Notes under the pieces: model-generated
The model's input: the letters and a program-made list of their open reading frames with translations, nothing else
Told to the model about the DNA's origin: nothing
Databases searched by the model: none
Program-made: the position numbers and the translations under genes
Origin: Plantago ovata
Taxonomy: Eukaryota; Streptophyta; Magnoliopsida; Lamiales; Plantaginaceae
Length of the DNA: 64,000 nucleotides
Assembly: GCA_028274465.1 (NCBI GenBank)
Contig: CM051456.1
Span: forward strand, 108,863,397 to 108,927,396
Direction of reading: 5' to 3'
Shown here: in pieces, positions 23,376 to 35,634 of the stretch
How positions within the stretch are numbered: the stretch's first letter is position 1
How the letters are laid out: each line of letters opens with the position of its first letter

Positions 23376-26046
23376 GTTACTATTTTTTAATTATGTAATT
23401 TTTTAATTATATATAGTAAAAATATTTTATACTCGTAGTGTACTCTGTAGATGTCATTTTCCTCCGTTAACATTATCTCCGATTTTTCCGCCACTTCATT
23501 ATCAAGTATCTTCAACCTCTCCATCAAATGCAGCTCTTTCGAGTTTTTTCTTTCTTTTTCCTCATAACTCTCATCCATGACAATTCATATATTATCCACG
23601 TCTCATGCTACTTCTCATTTCCCTCTCTTTAATTTTTAACACACATCAATTTTGCATCCTTCACCCAATTTTATAGAATGACCAACAATCTTCCAACTCT
23701 CTCACTCGCCAACTTGAACTCACATAAATCTCAATTACAACAAATACATATTCGCTGCTGATAATATTAAGTGTAGCTAATCATAGTTTCAATTTCAACA
23801 TAAGTGGTGGCACTCTTCTTTAAGACAAAATTCTCCCTAGTATGGTGCTCACAGTTACTAGCGAATCGTCTCCCAATATGCAACTGCAGGTCTGTCTGTC
23901 CACTAGCACTAGAAATACAAGGCTTCCGTGGACTACTGCAATATGGAGTACCGTGCCTTTTTTCTGGAGAAATAGAGAAGAAGGAGAGAGCGGACCGGTG
24001 CGTGTTCTGCAACTCTGAAAAGGTAAATTTATAGCATCGAAGTGGTGTGAATGAACCTGCACAAAGGGAAAAGTTGCAACTTTCTAAACGAAAAAACACC
24101 TCTTTTCATTCGAATCGCGTATGTTCACTACTGGAGAATGGATAAAAAAAAATCAGGTAAGAAAAAAAAAATCCGCCAGCTATTGGACCTCCCCGTTGGA
24201 CTTTTCTAATTGGACCGAAAAAAGTTAATTAGTATTTGACCTAAAAAAAAATATATCCACCACTAAATAGGCTTATCCCAAGCTAGATCACATAAAGCGA
24301 GAGCGGGAGCGAATTCGAAAGCGAGAGCGAGAATTCGCAAAAACTGAAAAAATATGAGAGTGAAGCGTCTTAGAGCGTTTATAAAAAATAAATTATATAT
24401 AGGATAAATTAGCTAAGCTAATAGAAATCATGAGATTATTACATCGGCCTTGTATAAATTAGTGTAAATGGATTATATTGATTGGGCTTGTATTGAAGGA
24501 AGTATGATTTAGATTATTGGGCGTTCATTTTAAAGTCCAGAACCTAGAAACCTTACTAGCTTTTCAATTGATAAATCATACATATCTTCATTCCTCATCT
24601 TGCCGTCTGCTGCTATCTGGTTTAATCCTTCCCTTTGTTCTCTTTTCTCCATTACCACCTCACCTCTCTACTCTTTCCCGTATTTTTTCTAATCTTTCTG
24701 TATTTTTTTTCTCTGAAGCTTCTAGTTTGTTGGCCAATCATTAACCCTACAAGTGTCTCTTCCTTCACTATACAACCATTCTTCATCCCAGACCCAATCT
24801 GCCGCTTGGTACTATATGTTTCTAATTCCGATTCAGGTTAGATAGATCTCCCATCTTCTTTCTAGTTTGGCTTCATAAGGGTTTTGGAAGATCATGAAGC
24901 TTCTTTGCCTAAAAATGGCTTAGAGAATCAGTTTGAATCTAGTTCGGGAATGAGCAAAACTTAATTCTTCTTAGAGTGCGAATTTCGCTCCGTGTTCGCC
25001 AAAGCGTGAACGGAACGCAAAGCGTGGCCTGTCATGCGCGAATTATGTGACCTAGTTCCCAAGTCCATGACTCACGGACCCTCGGCCCACAACACTGGCT
25101 CGGCTCCTAGTGGAGCCAAGCGGGTGCACTTGGATGAATTGGGAGCCATCTAGCTCCTCCTCCTTCCAAAAAAGCATGTGTACCCTCAAGGAGGGGTCTA
25201 ACTTCTAGCCTCTAAGCCAAACCATGTATTTTTATTTAACTTACTTCTTTAAAGCAGAATGTGTATAGAAAGTGTATATTTCTTTCTAGTTCTTTAATTA
25301 AAACACACCGCGCACTAGTTTGGTTTTGAGACAAACAAAAGAAAAGTTTTATTCTGAATTTTCTTCGGCCTATTCCTCAAGTTTTTTAAACGAGTTAGAA
25401 CATCTTCGATCACACACATAGAGAACTCAAAAACAAAAAGGAACGTCATTGAACTCCACAATGTTTTGCAAGGAAAAACGAACACAAACGTAATGTGTGT
25501 GGCAAATACTAATTTTATTTTATTTTATATAATAATAACTCTTCACTTTTCTCTATAATGCTGCAAACTATGCAATGCAAAACAAATTGATTGATTCAAT
25601 TAAAATCTAATTCGTTCATCTTATTTATTCAATTTCAATTTGATGTGTACATGTGTCAGTTAAGTAATAAGGTGTAGGGTTTGAACCATGTTGGCGTGAT
25701 TTTTTCTCATTTTTATTAGGTTCTTTTATATGTAACTAATATTGAGAATTCAAATCCTGTTTATGAGATTTTTTTTTTCTCCTTTTTAACATGCTTTATG
25801 TAGAAGGTCCATAATTCAATTTTTGGTTGATGTGATTATTTTTTATTTTATTTTTTATTTTCTGAAAAATAATTATTTGTTTTCAATTATATAGATCAAT
25901 TCAGTTTAATTTGATACGTTCATTTTATTTATTCAATTTGTTATGATTGATCTTAAAATAAGATCACTTTAAGGTTTTTTATCCTTCAATCTTATTCTAC
26001 ACCGATAAAATATGTACAAATTTTCTACATCTATCTATTCATGTTA
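23376..26046. other. Intergenic region without supported gene
   Basis: AT-rich. The short ORFs near 23767-24099 and 24517-24841 have no recognisable product. A direct repeat rich in AGCGAGAGCG lies at 24295-24335. An inverted partner (CGAATTTCGCTCC, about 24977-24989) may mark ends of an unrecognised element. The stretch 25050-25200 (GC-richer, CTCGGCTCC-containing) looks like decayed LTR-type sequence, without a definite boundary. Confidence 0.35.
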
Positions 26047-26055
26047 TTGAAGTAT

Positions 26056-26871
26056 GGGAAAATCACTCAGACTTCCCCTATTAGAGATTGACTTTGCATT
26101 TTTCTCCCTACTAGTTCAACAATTACATCTAGCCCCATTTGTGTTGACCAACTTTAGAAAATTCTGAATTTTTCTCTCTCCAAACGCACCCTTATGCTAT
26201 TTTCATATTTTTAATTTTGTTTTCTCATTTTTCTTTAATTTTCTGTTTTCTATTTTTCCTTTTCTTTTTTTTTTATTTTTTTCCTTTCTCTTTTCTTCAA
26301 CCTCCAAATTCCGGCACCGAAGATTCCATAAACCCAGATCCGATTGGAGTTGGGCACGCTCCAATCAGAGTTGTTTAAAGCTCCGATCGAAGCTTTTTAC
26401 AGCTCCGATTGGAGCTGGTCGGAGTTGTTGAGCTCCGATCGGAGCTGTTGATGGGCTTCTTTATATTTTTTATTATTTTTTTTATATTTTTTCTTTTCTA
26501 TACAATATTATAAGTGAAAATTGATTATTAATTTTATAGGGACTTTTATGCAATAATAATTAAGATCGCTTTGAAATTTTGGTAAGTTATGTGGGTTAAT
26601 TTTAAATAATTTATAGTCAGTTTTGTAAATTACAAAAAAATTAGAGGTAAATGTGTAATAAATAATAATTGAAGGTGTTTGGTGTTTTTTTGAAACTGAA
26701 ACTTAAATGAGGGCAAAATTATCTTTTTCAGGTATTAGTTCGCCAAAAGTCAAAGTCGCTGGGTTGGATGTAATTAAATTGTGCTAACTGGGGGGTCGAT
26801 GAAAGAAAAATTTTAACAAGGAGAAATCCGTAATAAAAAAATCTAACGAGGGTACTGTATGTTATTTGCCC
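26056..26871. mobile_element. Mutator-like MITE with long imperfect TIRs
   Basis: An 816-bp non-coding element. The left end GGGAAAATCACTCAG mirrors the right end (reverse complement GGGCAAATAACATAC). Similarity between the arms continues inward for about 100 bases (CTCC..., CAATTACATCTAGCCCC versus AATTACATCCAACCC). It is flanked by a 9-bp duplication, TTGAAGTAT (26047-26055) versus TTGAAGTAC (26872-26880), one mismatch. Long TIRs with 9-bp duplications are typical of Mutator-like elements. No transposase is encoded. Confidence 0.75.
26330..26455. repeat. Iterated GAGCTCCGATC palindromes inside the MITE
   Basis: Several overlapping inverted copies of a GCTCCGATCGGAGCT-type core occur within about 125 bases (for example AGCTCCGATCGAAGCT, AGCTCCGATTGGAGCT, GAGCTCCGATCGGAGCT). 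A related cluster occurs at 58250-58370. Confidence 0.7.
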
Positions 26872-26880
26872 TTGAAGTAC

Positions 26881-27586
26881 AGTATTAATATACATTTCAA
26901 ATGAAAATAAAAAATTGATGTATTAATATAACAAAATTTATTCTCCCACATATTTTAATCGGGGTAATGTAATTAAGTGATTTTGGTCGGTAAAATTTCA
27001 GATATTATCCTTTAATGTGTACTCAATACATATATTGTTCTTTAATGTGCATGTCACCAGATATCGTCCTGTAATGTGTAAAAATTCCACTCTACGTCCT
27101 TCACATCTTAGTTTGAATATAAACTAAAGAAAGAGGTACCAACTTATTATTTTTAAATAAATAAGGATTAAAATGAAATTTTAAAATTTTAGGAAACTCA
27201 AACTACAATAATTAAATAAACATGTAAAATCATCTCCTGCTAGTCATAGTTTCATACCCTCCGTCTTTTTCGTTTACGTCATTATTCTTTTTAATGTTTG
27301 TTTATTTAAAATTTTAACTTACAATATTTTAAATGATAATAGTTCGTTTTTTATAAATAAAAATCACTAATTAAAACTTCAAGCTATTCATTATGACAAA
27401 ATAGTCACATTCTCTTTAACATCAAATTTACGAAAATAGTTAATTTCTAAGTTTTTTTTCAATTTTAATGTATATGTTGATATTGTTTTTGGTAACGAAA
27501 AACTATCAATTTTTAGATTAAATCGAAATGTAAAACCGGTACAAGCTTGCGAGGCATGTTATTTACATGTTGATTGATAACATATA
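26881..27586. other. AT-rich intergenic, nothing recognised
   Basis: No ORF, TIR or LTR signal could be supported in this stretch between the Mutator-like and Stowaway-like MITEs. Confidence 0.4.
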
Positions 27587-27857
27587 CTTATCTGTCCCGC
27601 TCATTTCTTTACGTATTACTTTTTTGACCGTCCCAATCAATTCTTTACGTTTCTATTTTTGGAAGGTACCCCACATACCATTTATATTACTTTAATCATT
27701 GTCCCCACATTCACAATTTACTTTAATCCTTTTCCCCACACTACCATTTAAATATTGACCCACATTCCATTCTATATTAATAAATCACTATCAAACAAAA
27801 CCTCTTATTAAAAACCGTGCAAAAGCAAACATAGTCTTCTCACCGGGACGAAGGGAG
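27587..27857. mobile_element. Stowaway-like MITE
   Basis: A 271-bp AT-rich element flanked by TA dinucleotides (27585-27586, 27858-27859). The right end read inward is CTCCCTTCGTCCCGGTGAG, matching the standard Tc1/Mariner Stowaway end (CTCCCTCCGTCCC). The left end (CTTATCTGTCCCGCTCATTTC) is degenerate. Confidence 0.65.
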
Positions 27858-27896
27858 TAAATAATTAGTAAAACATATATAAAAATCAGGGGCGGC

Positions 27897-28206
27897 TGAG
27901 GGCCTTTGCGGTCAGCCCGATCACACATGGCCTCCAAATAGTGAGGACCTCAAATTTATTCATAGTATGTATATATACTGAGGTTTATGTTAAAAGGCAA
28001 TTCAATTGTAGTGGCTTAGAGGTCATTGATGCTGGTATAAGTCTTATATTCTAGCATAAGTTGCTGGTTCAATTCTTGGTTCTAACATGTTTATCTTTTT
28101 TTTTTTTTTTTTTTTTTTTTTGTGTGTGTTTTTTGGGTTATAAAATTATTTTTTGGGCCTATGTTACGCGATCGGACAGGGCCCCTACAATCCAGAGCCG
28201 CCCCTG
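27897..28206. mobile_element. hAT-type MITE
   Basis: A 310-bp element with TIRs CAGGGGCGGCT at the left and AGCCGCCCCTG at the right. The flanking 8-bp duplication is ATAAAAAT (27889-27896) versus ACAAAAAT (28207-28214), one mismatch. The CAGGGGCGG end and 8-bp duplication are typical of plant hAT elements. A long T tract (about 28098-28120) lies inside. A tRNA-like promoter look near 28014-28075 is internal to this element. Confidence 0.8.
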
Positions 28207-28229
28207 ACAAAAATCACATATATAACTTT

Positions 28230-28588
28230 GGGCGGACACCTTGTTGTTTGGACTGCAACACGCCTGGGAGCAGCGGCATCGACGGATTAAGGTGGAAACG
28301 GACTCCTTAATGTTGAGCAGATTTGTCTTGGGTGAGGATGAGATGAAAGACATGGACCCAGTAGTGAAAGAGAAGATAGAGCTCTGTAAAGCCTTTATGC
28401 CTAAACCATGGGATGTAGTGCTCAAATGGATAAAAAGATCAGCTAATATGTGTGCTGATAAAATGATTAGACTAGAGAGTAGAGAATTGGAGGATGAAGT
28501 TCTTTGTGAATTACCTCCTCTCTCACTTGTACCCTTTTTAAATTTCGATAAAGTCTAAGACTGAAGTCTTTTATTAAAAAAAAAAAAA
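28230..28588 (+). mobile_element. 3' fragment of a LINE (RNase H end)
   Basis: Plus-strand ORF from about 28241 to 28558 reads as the C-terminal half of a LINE RNase H: LLFGLQHAWEQRH, the catalytic-Asp segment IKVETDSLML, and the final SANMCADKMIRLES segment. It is followed by an A tail (28573-28588). Only the last 350 bases of the element survive, so this is a severely 5'-truncated insertion. It is a different family from the LINE at 20261-23375, as the sequences differ clearly. Confidence 0.75.
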
Positions 28589-29539
28589 ATCTATGAGAAC
28601 TGTGAAGGTTTTTCGAAGTCGAAAAACCATGAAGGGTAGAAGATAAGAAGAATACGTATCATGTATGGTTTCTGGCTTCTTATTCTTTACTAGCAATGTA
28701 TATTACAATCAAGTTCCTTATGATTTTAACAATTTATTTTAGTCCTCTATTGTTTGAAAATAATAAGTTGGTCCCTCTTGTTTTTGTTTTTATTCAAACT
28801 AAACCAATTAATGATGTGGAGTATGTGGAGTGGAATGGTTTGAACATTGCATGACAATATCCGATAACATACAAATTAAAGTACAATATATGTACTGAGT
28901 ACACATTAAAGGATAATATCTGAAATTTTTCCCATTTTAATCATTTTAGAACCAAAACATGCCCACTTCTATCCAAAGTGATTGATATATATATCAGTAT
29001 CACATATCATATCAGGAAGACATTGTGTGCATGGAAAAGTATTTGCCCATTATGAGGTAAAATATCAAACTTTTTTTTTAAAAAGATTTCTACCGTATGT
29101 ATCCGCTTTAGGACTAATCTACCTAAACTCTAGATATATAATCCTTTTTAGGGAGCGGCTCTTGCAAAGCCGATTTTTTTTTTATTTTTTTTTTATTTTT
29201 TTTTTGTATTGGGCTCAAATCGAGATCAAGTGAGGTTAAATCTATTACCAATTAAAACAACAACACTTGATTACCAGACACTAATTACATTTGAAACATT
29301 TACATATTATCCTCAATTTCGAGTCTTAACAATAACATATCAATATTTAAGTCACAACCTTTTTGCCAAAAATTTCACTTCTCCCACAAATTAAAATTTT
29401 GAGTGCCATTGCCGAGAGAATAGAGATTAAAATTAAATAATATTTCACTTATAAATACTCTATTCTATAATATAACACCTTAACAAGCAAGTAGAAGTGT
29501 GCACCAAACAAAATTTAAAGTACTCTGCCAAAAACAAAG
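28589..29539. other. Upstream region of the hydrolase gene
   Basis: AT-rich with poly-T runs (29167-29204). ATAAATACTC at 29450-29461 is a reasonable TATA-type element about 85 bases before the ATG at 29540. No gene was seen. Confidence 0.4.
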
Positions 29540-32500
29540 ATGGTGGCCTCGACTTCTTGCTTCAGCATCGTCTCCCTCATCACCCGCTACTTCCGCCGCT
29601 GCCTCATCTCCGCCGGACTCACATCCCAGACAGTGAAAATAGACGGAGGAGAGACCACAATCCACTTCTGGGGTCCGCCTTCCCGAACTAATAAACCAGC
29701 CGTCGTGCTCATTCACGGGTTTGGTCCACCCGGTTTGTGGCAGTGGAGAAGCCAGGTTTCGTTCTTTGTTAAGGAATTTGATGTTTACATGCCGGACCTT
29801 TTGTTTTTTGGGGAGTCCTTTACGAGTTCCGGTGAGAGGTCTGAGGTTTTTCAGGCGGCCTGTTTGGCTAAGGTGATGATGAAGCTCGGAGTTTGTAGGT
29901 ACGTTACACTTATATATCACTGTCCTAAATACTACTACTACTATTTATTACTCCGTCACTAGTACTCTCGCTTTGGACGGTTTGAATAATCTCTTTGGCA
30001 CTTGTCATTCAACGTAAAATATAAATATTTTTGTAACAATCAATTTAGATTTTCGTTATTACGTACATCGAATCCCAACTTCTTGTTTCCTGTTGTCAAA
30101 GAGATTGTATTTGTGGGGTGAGTCGGGTGACACCTCTAACCAAAAGGTCAAATGAACTTCTTTGTGTCTTAATTATTTATCTCTTAGGAGTATGAAAAAT
30201 GCACTTTATCATTCCTTTGAGATTTATGCCATTACCATATGTGGCAGGAAAATTTTTGAAAAATCATAATTAATTATTGTACTTGTAAGGCTCTGTTCAC
30301 TTCGTCTGAAAAAGTTTCAACTGAATTGAACTTATTTGTAGTATAAATACTATTAGTCAAATCTGAACTGAATTGAACTGAACTTAACTGATCTGAACTG
30401 AATTTAATCAATTTTTTGATGAAAAGAACAGAGCCTAAATCTTAATTTTTATTTTATTTTTTGTTGAAACTTTACACAAGCTAGCTAGATATTCTTTTTT
30501 CTTTTTAAGTTACAGTAGTTACAACTTACATTTAAATTTGTGCAACTCGACGTAGATCTAGAAGTATCATTTCATCTCATCAACCGGATATATGTTTATA
30601 ATTTGAGTAACTTGTAATTGTATAGAGAACAAAGATGTCGGAGATTATATTATTGCCCTAGCTAGCTAGCGTGTTGGTAAGTGCAAATTATGCAGTACTA
30701 TGTCAATTATCAAATGAATTATACTGCACTCAACATTCAACAATATTAGTTAACAATACTTATTTGGAAATTTATTAGTTATACTTTGACTGATTATACA
30801 ACGGTACATGTGTAATGTGTACCACGCTACACACGTGCGAAGCGTTATAAATTTTTTTTAATGTTCGCTCGATCTTTGTAATGTAACTATTATTAATTAA
30901 GTTATTAAATAATTATTTGAGCAAGTATATACTAATGAATCGTGGATTTACCTTTTAAATTTGGTCTAAAAATATATAGAAACAAGATCGATGATAATTA
31001 TTTTTGTTAAAGTAGTGAATTTTAAAGGGGGTGAGCAATTGTTTATCTATTGTTTTAGATTTTTTATATTTGATTTCAGAACCTCTTTTTAGGTTGGTGG
31101 TATAGGAGGGTAGTGTATGGGTCTATTGGCATGAATGTCTCAATAAATTGTTATCGTATTCTCCTTTCTTTCATTTTCTTAAATTGATCGAGTATGTAGT
31201 ATCATATTGTTCTTTTTTTAAATATATTGTTCACTCAATCTTCGTAATGTAATGTGACCATTATTAATTAAGTTATTAAATAATTATTTGAGGAAGTATA
31301 TACTAATGAATTGTGGGTTTATCTTTTAAATTTGGTGTAAGAATATATATAGAAATAAGATCGATAATAATTATTTTTATTAAAATAGTGAACTTTATAA
31401 TAAGGGGTGAGCAATTGTTTATCTGTTGTTTTAGATTTTTTATATTTGCTTTCAGAAGCTTTTTTTAGGTTGGTGGTATAGGTCTATTCGCATGAATGTC
31501 TCAATAAATTGTTATCATATTCTCCTTTCTTCCGTTTTCTTAAATTGAGTACGTAGTATCATAGTTTCTTATTGTTCTTTTTTTAAATATATTACGTGGT
31601 ATATTTAAAGTTGTTGACGTTAATTAATTTTATGTGTTGTTTTTCGTGTTCAATTCTGTTAATCATGGGTGAAGAAATTGAAAGTAAATAAGATATGTGT
31701 AGGCATTCATAATAAGGCTTGTAAATGGTATTATGGAAGTAAAAATTGGATGGATCAACTTGTTGCCTTTGATTAATAAAAGAATTTAAAAAAACAAAAA
31801 ATTAAAAGATTTTTTTTTTATTTAAAAAAAAAGGAGAAAAAAGTGCTAAATTAAAGAAAAAATTTAAAAATTAGGAGGGTGAGCTAGAAGTTTTCCTTAT
31901 TGGGCTATTATTATTAGATGCTAATTAATTGGCGCTCATAGGTATTCACTTATTGGAACGAGCTATGGTGGATTCGTGGCATATCGCATTGCGGAAATGT
32001 GGCCACAAAGGGTGGATAAAGTGGTGATAGCTAGCTCGGCATTGAATATGAAGCCGGATGATAATGTGGAGCTGATGAAGAAAGCAAATGCTGATCGAAT
32101 CGAGGATGTACTCATGCCCCAAACTGCACGAGCGCTTCGTGCGATGCTTAAGTTGTGCATTTATAAGGCGCCACCCTACCTGCCCGATTTCTTTCTCAAC
32201 GATTTTATTCATGTGAGAATTCCTTCATCTATTTAATAACTTTGCATGTCAATATAATAATTACACATAAACTAATATTACTATATTTGTCATTGGTTTC
32301 GTACGTATGTCATTTTACATTATTTATGCATCTCGTCTCGCAGATATATATACTTAAAAATTGAAGTGCGCGCTGTTAATTAGGAATTAAGTGAGGAATT
32401 AAATCTGATTTGTTTTTCTTAATGCATGTCGGTATCTGACTTTAATTAGTTGAGATTAACTTAATCTTAATATATAGGCGTTAATTGATTGATTAGTGGG

Positions 32501-33235
32501 TGCACGCCGTGTCAAATTACATTATTGGATTAGAATTACTCAAGTTTTAAAAATGTATGAACAACTTTTGAATAAGGCAACTAAATAGATCGATTAATTA
32601 TTGGCTTGCTTATATTCGATCAGTTAGTACTTGATAAAGGTTAGATTCAACTAATCAATATATATGTTATTTACTTGTGTGTTTCTCTTCTATTATTGCA
32701 CATTTGTGCAGAAATTGTTCTCAGTAAACAGGAAAGAGAAGCTGGAACTGTTGAAAGAATTGAACATTGGAAAAGATGCCATGACTTATTTAACTATATC
32801 TCCCCTCTCGCAGGTAACATAATTACACACTTTAGGGTACGTAGTCGGTTTGACGCTCTCTACTTAGTGAATTTTGTGTGTGAAACACACATATTACGTG
32901 AAATGCAGGAAGTGTTGATTGTGTGGGGAGATTATGACCAAATATTTCTGATGGAGAAGGCCAAGGACCTCCACAAGTATGTACACATATCATCACACTA
33001 TATTTAGGGCACAATCTACAACCAAAATGATTCATGGTTTATTTTGCCATCTTTTTTTCTGAATTAGAGTACTTGTGAATTCGATAAGTGATGCTTGCAA
33101 ACCACGTTATTGTGTGATTGCAGATTGTTAGGGGTGAAGGCGAAATTGGAAGTGATTAAGAACACTGCTCATACTCCCCAACTCGAACGTCCAACCAAGT
33201 TTAACAATATCGTCAACAACTTCCTACACGAGTGA
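29540..33235 (+). CDS. Alpha/beta hydrolase, MhpC-like
   Basis: Five exons with matching phases: 29540-29898, 31942-32212, 32712-32813, 32909-32976, 33124-33235, giving 303 aa. The fold markers are in order: oxyanion-side HG motif (VVLIHGFGPPGLWQW), nucleophile elbow GTSYGG (Ser127), acid in VLIVWGDYDQIF (Asp252) and base in NTAHTPQLERP (His283). All three triad residues are present and the length is usual for this family. The cap region (about 150-235) contains the MKPDDNVELMKKANAD stretch. The protein resembles the plant group related to bacterial meta-cleavage hydrolases and epoxide-hydrolase-like proteins. Substrate is unknown and no clear targeting peptide is evident; the N-terminus is only moderately hydrophobic. 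Intron 1 is 2 kb and hosts a Tourist-like MITE and a tandem duplication. Confidence 0.9.
30289..30435. mobile_element. Tourist-like (PIF/Harbinger) MITE in hydrolase intron 1
   Basis: A 147-bp element with TIR GGCTCTGTTC...GAACAGAGCC and a TAA target duplication on both sides (30286-30288, 30436-30438). The interior contains iterated CTGAACTGAA units. The TAA duplication with GG...TGTTC ends is typical of Harbinger-type elements. Confidence 0.8.
30851..31590. repeat. Tandem duplication, about 365-bp unit, in hydrolase intron 1
   Basis: Two head-to-tail copies (about 30851-31212 and 31213-31590) share long stretches such as ATTAATTAAGTTATTAAATA and GAGCAATTGTTTATCT. They also share a segment ending GGTTGGTGGTATAGG and TCAATAAATTGTTATC. 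They differ by scattered substitutions and by a short deletion after GGTGGTATAGG in unit 2. Confidence 0.8.
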
Positions 33236-35291
33236 TCTGTCGATGGTGGATATTACTAATTGTTTTAAATCTTTTGTTTCAATTCAAAAGATGATGGTGT
33301 CTATGTTCTTGTACATAAGATGTTGTCTATGTTCTTGGTGGGTTTTAAACGGTTTGAATTCAATGTAAGTTTTTAATATTTTTATTGGCTAAATCAATTT
33401 TACTACCAAAACATTAGAGCATCAGTAATGCTCTAAGCATAATAGTGTACAATAATTCCAGCACCATCCAATCGGTACCACACATGTTCGTTCTTAGAGA
33501 ATTTCGAACTAACACCGATCGATCCTTATGGAGATGAAGGTTCAACCACAACGGAACATGAATACTTTGAGACATTGCGAAAAGGATCAAGGTTCAACCA
33601 ATGTGATTACTTAGAATATTTTGAACGAAATCACCGATCAACTAAACGCAAAGATTTAAGTCTTAAGATTAATTTCCAACATGCTCAATTATAATACTAC
33701 CACCTCTACACTGGATTAGCCACTCAACATCATAGTAACATACATTCGAGATACCTAAAAGGAATGATAGAAGCATACAATTGCAGGAATGAGCAACAAA
33801 GCAAAACCAAATTGCTAAAACTAATACCTCGATTGCACCTTGTAAATCAGCAAACATCCTTCACAAAAGGCCAACCAGATGAAATACGGAATTGAAATCC
33901 TAATCTACCATTGTTTCTTGAGAGTTTTAGACTCTTCGAAGTCTAATGATGAGGTTAGAATGGATGTTACAAGTTTAAATAAGGAGAAAAACAAGTTGGG
34001 AATTCAAAATCATGAAGAAACTGCTTTTGGCGCCCAAAAACTGTCATTTTGTCCACTAGGTAGGTAGAGAGTTTTTTGCGCTCCAGCGCCAAACGATTGG
34101 CACTGCAGCGCCAAACTCTCTGTTTGGTAAATCAAGACTTCTCGAAATTTAGTGTGTAATCTATCTTTGCGAAGCTTTTTTGAGTTATCTACGCGCGGGC
34201 GTTGATTTGAAATCAATTGGCATCGTATGAGAGTGTTATAGGCAAATACCAAGATTGGTCCAGTGTGACTCACTTTCGCATGTTTAGCTAAATGGGCTTA
34301 AAATCTTCACCCGAGGCTGGGATTTGCTCTCGCGTTTTCTTGCTTAAAGTCATGCTCACAAACTTAATTAAGCACCATTTGTGACTAAGGAGCCTTAGAT
34401 CGAATACTTCTCCAAGCTTCACAAATCATCCTCCAAGAACATCGAATCACAACCGAGCTAATTAAATTTTGAAAGTGTATAGGATCTAACTTGAACTTTA
34501 TACTAGATAGAATCGACAGTGTTTTGACTTATGTTGTGATAACACAATTTACAACATACCTGTAAACATATAACACTAAAATAAACACAACGGAAATTTA
34601 AAGAACGCAAAGATAACTTTTCTTAGGCAAGATTTCTATTGCCTGGAGCACTAAGGCTACATCTCTACTAAGAGTAAATATTACAAAGTATAGATTACTT
34701 TGAAACTCAATCAGACTAGTTTAAACACAAACAAGACTGAACAACCTTGGACAACCCTAAACCTACAAACTATAGATAAAATGCACAAAGGCTAAACCAT
34801 ACACTTGTGAAAATACTACAGAAAACCCTAAGGAATAATCTGGTAAAACTCTCAATTTTTCCGTAGTCGTGAAGTCGACTTCTCACTTTGGTAAAACGTG
34901 TCTCTTGAGATCTTCTGATGATTGAGACGTTCTCACCAAGTCAGTGTTTTGTAGAGATCTTCCCTTATCATTGAACTATCTTCAAGACCTCCAAAATATT
35001 CATAACTATTCTTTAATTCTTTCCTTGAATTGACCTGAATTCCTTGTTCGATTCCCTTTCTCTACAAAGTAAATCTGCACACAAAAAATAACCAAAAACG
35101 TGGAACCAATCATATTAATTAAGAAAAACAAAACTAAAATAAAACAGAGAAGTGTCATAATTAAGAACTGTGCAGACTTGTTATACAATGTGTTATCGTA
35201 ACACTGAATTGTTGTTAACTCAACACAGTGTTCAGATAACACTGATCATAACACCACATCTTTTGACACTCACAAGTTTGTTTCTTCTTCA
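33236..35291. other. Hydrolase 3' flank and intergenic DNA
   Basis: No supported gene. The 33240-33350 stretch is the likely 3' UTR with repeated TGTCTATGTTCTTG. The 34010-34130 segment repeats GCGCCAAAC-type words. The 34500-35290 stretch resembles degraded retroelement DNA into which the copia element inserted, but no ends could be defined. Confidence 0.35.
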
Positions 35292-35296
35292 ACTTC

Positions 35297-35634
35297 TGTC
35301 TGAGTGCGTTAATAAACATGGTAGAAGATGTTTTTGTATTAACATTGCTCTGCAGCAAAACTGTACAAATCGAAAACCTATCTACTGACTTGTATTTATA
35401 GTGCTAAACTACTTATATAGAAAGCCAATCATGCCCTTACACGAGTTACAGTTCTAAACTATCATGTTGCTTTCTTCTCAAAGATATATGGAGTTTGTCG
35501 ATAAGCAATAGATTCGTTGCCGTCCTGTGCGCATGTTCTCTTAATTTCAATACGTTCTGTGGCTCTGTTCAGATTTCTTCTTCTCTACTGCACAATTCTG
35601 CAACTGCTTCCCTTATTTCGTTCATCTCTTGAGA
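35297..35634 (-). repeat. 3' LTR of copia element
   Basis: Left copy on the plus strand, starting TGTCTGAGTGCG and ending CTCTTGAGA. It is about 92 percent like the right copy. The target duplication ACTTC precedes it. Confidence 0.9.

Noticed and set aside
28014..28080. tRNA-like A and B boxes (TGGCTTAGAGG, GGTTCAATTC)
   Set aside because: The segment lies wholly inside a hAT-type MITE with its own TIRs and target duplication. No SINE ends or duplication of its own were found.
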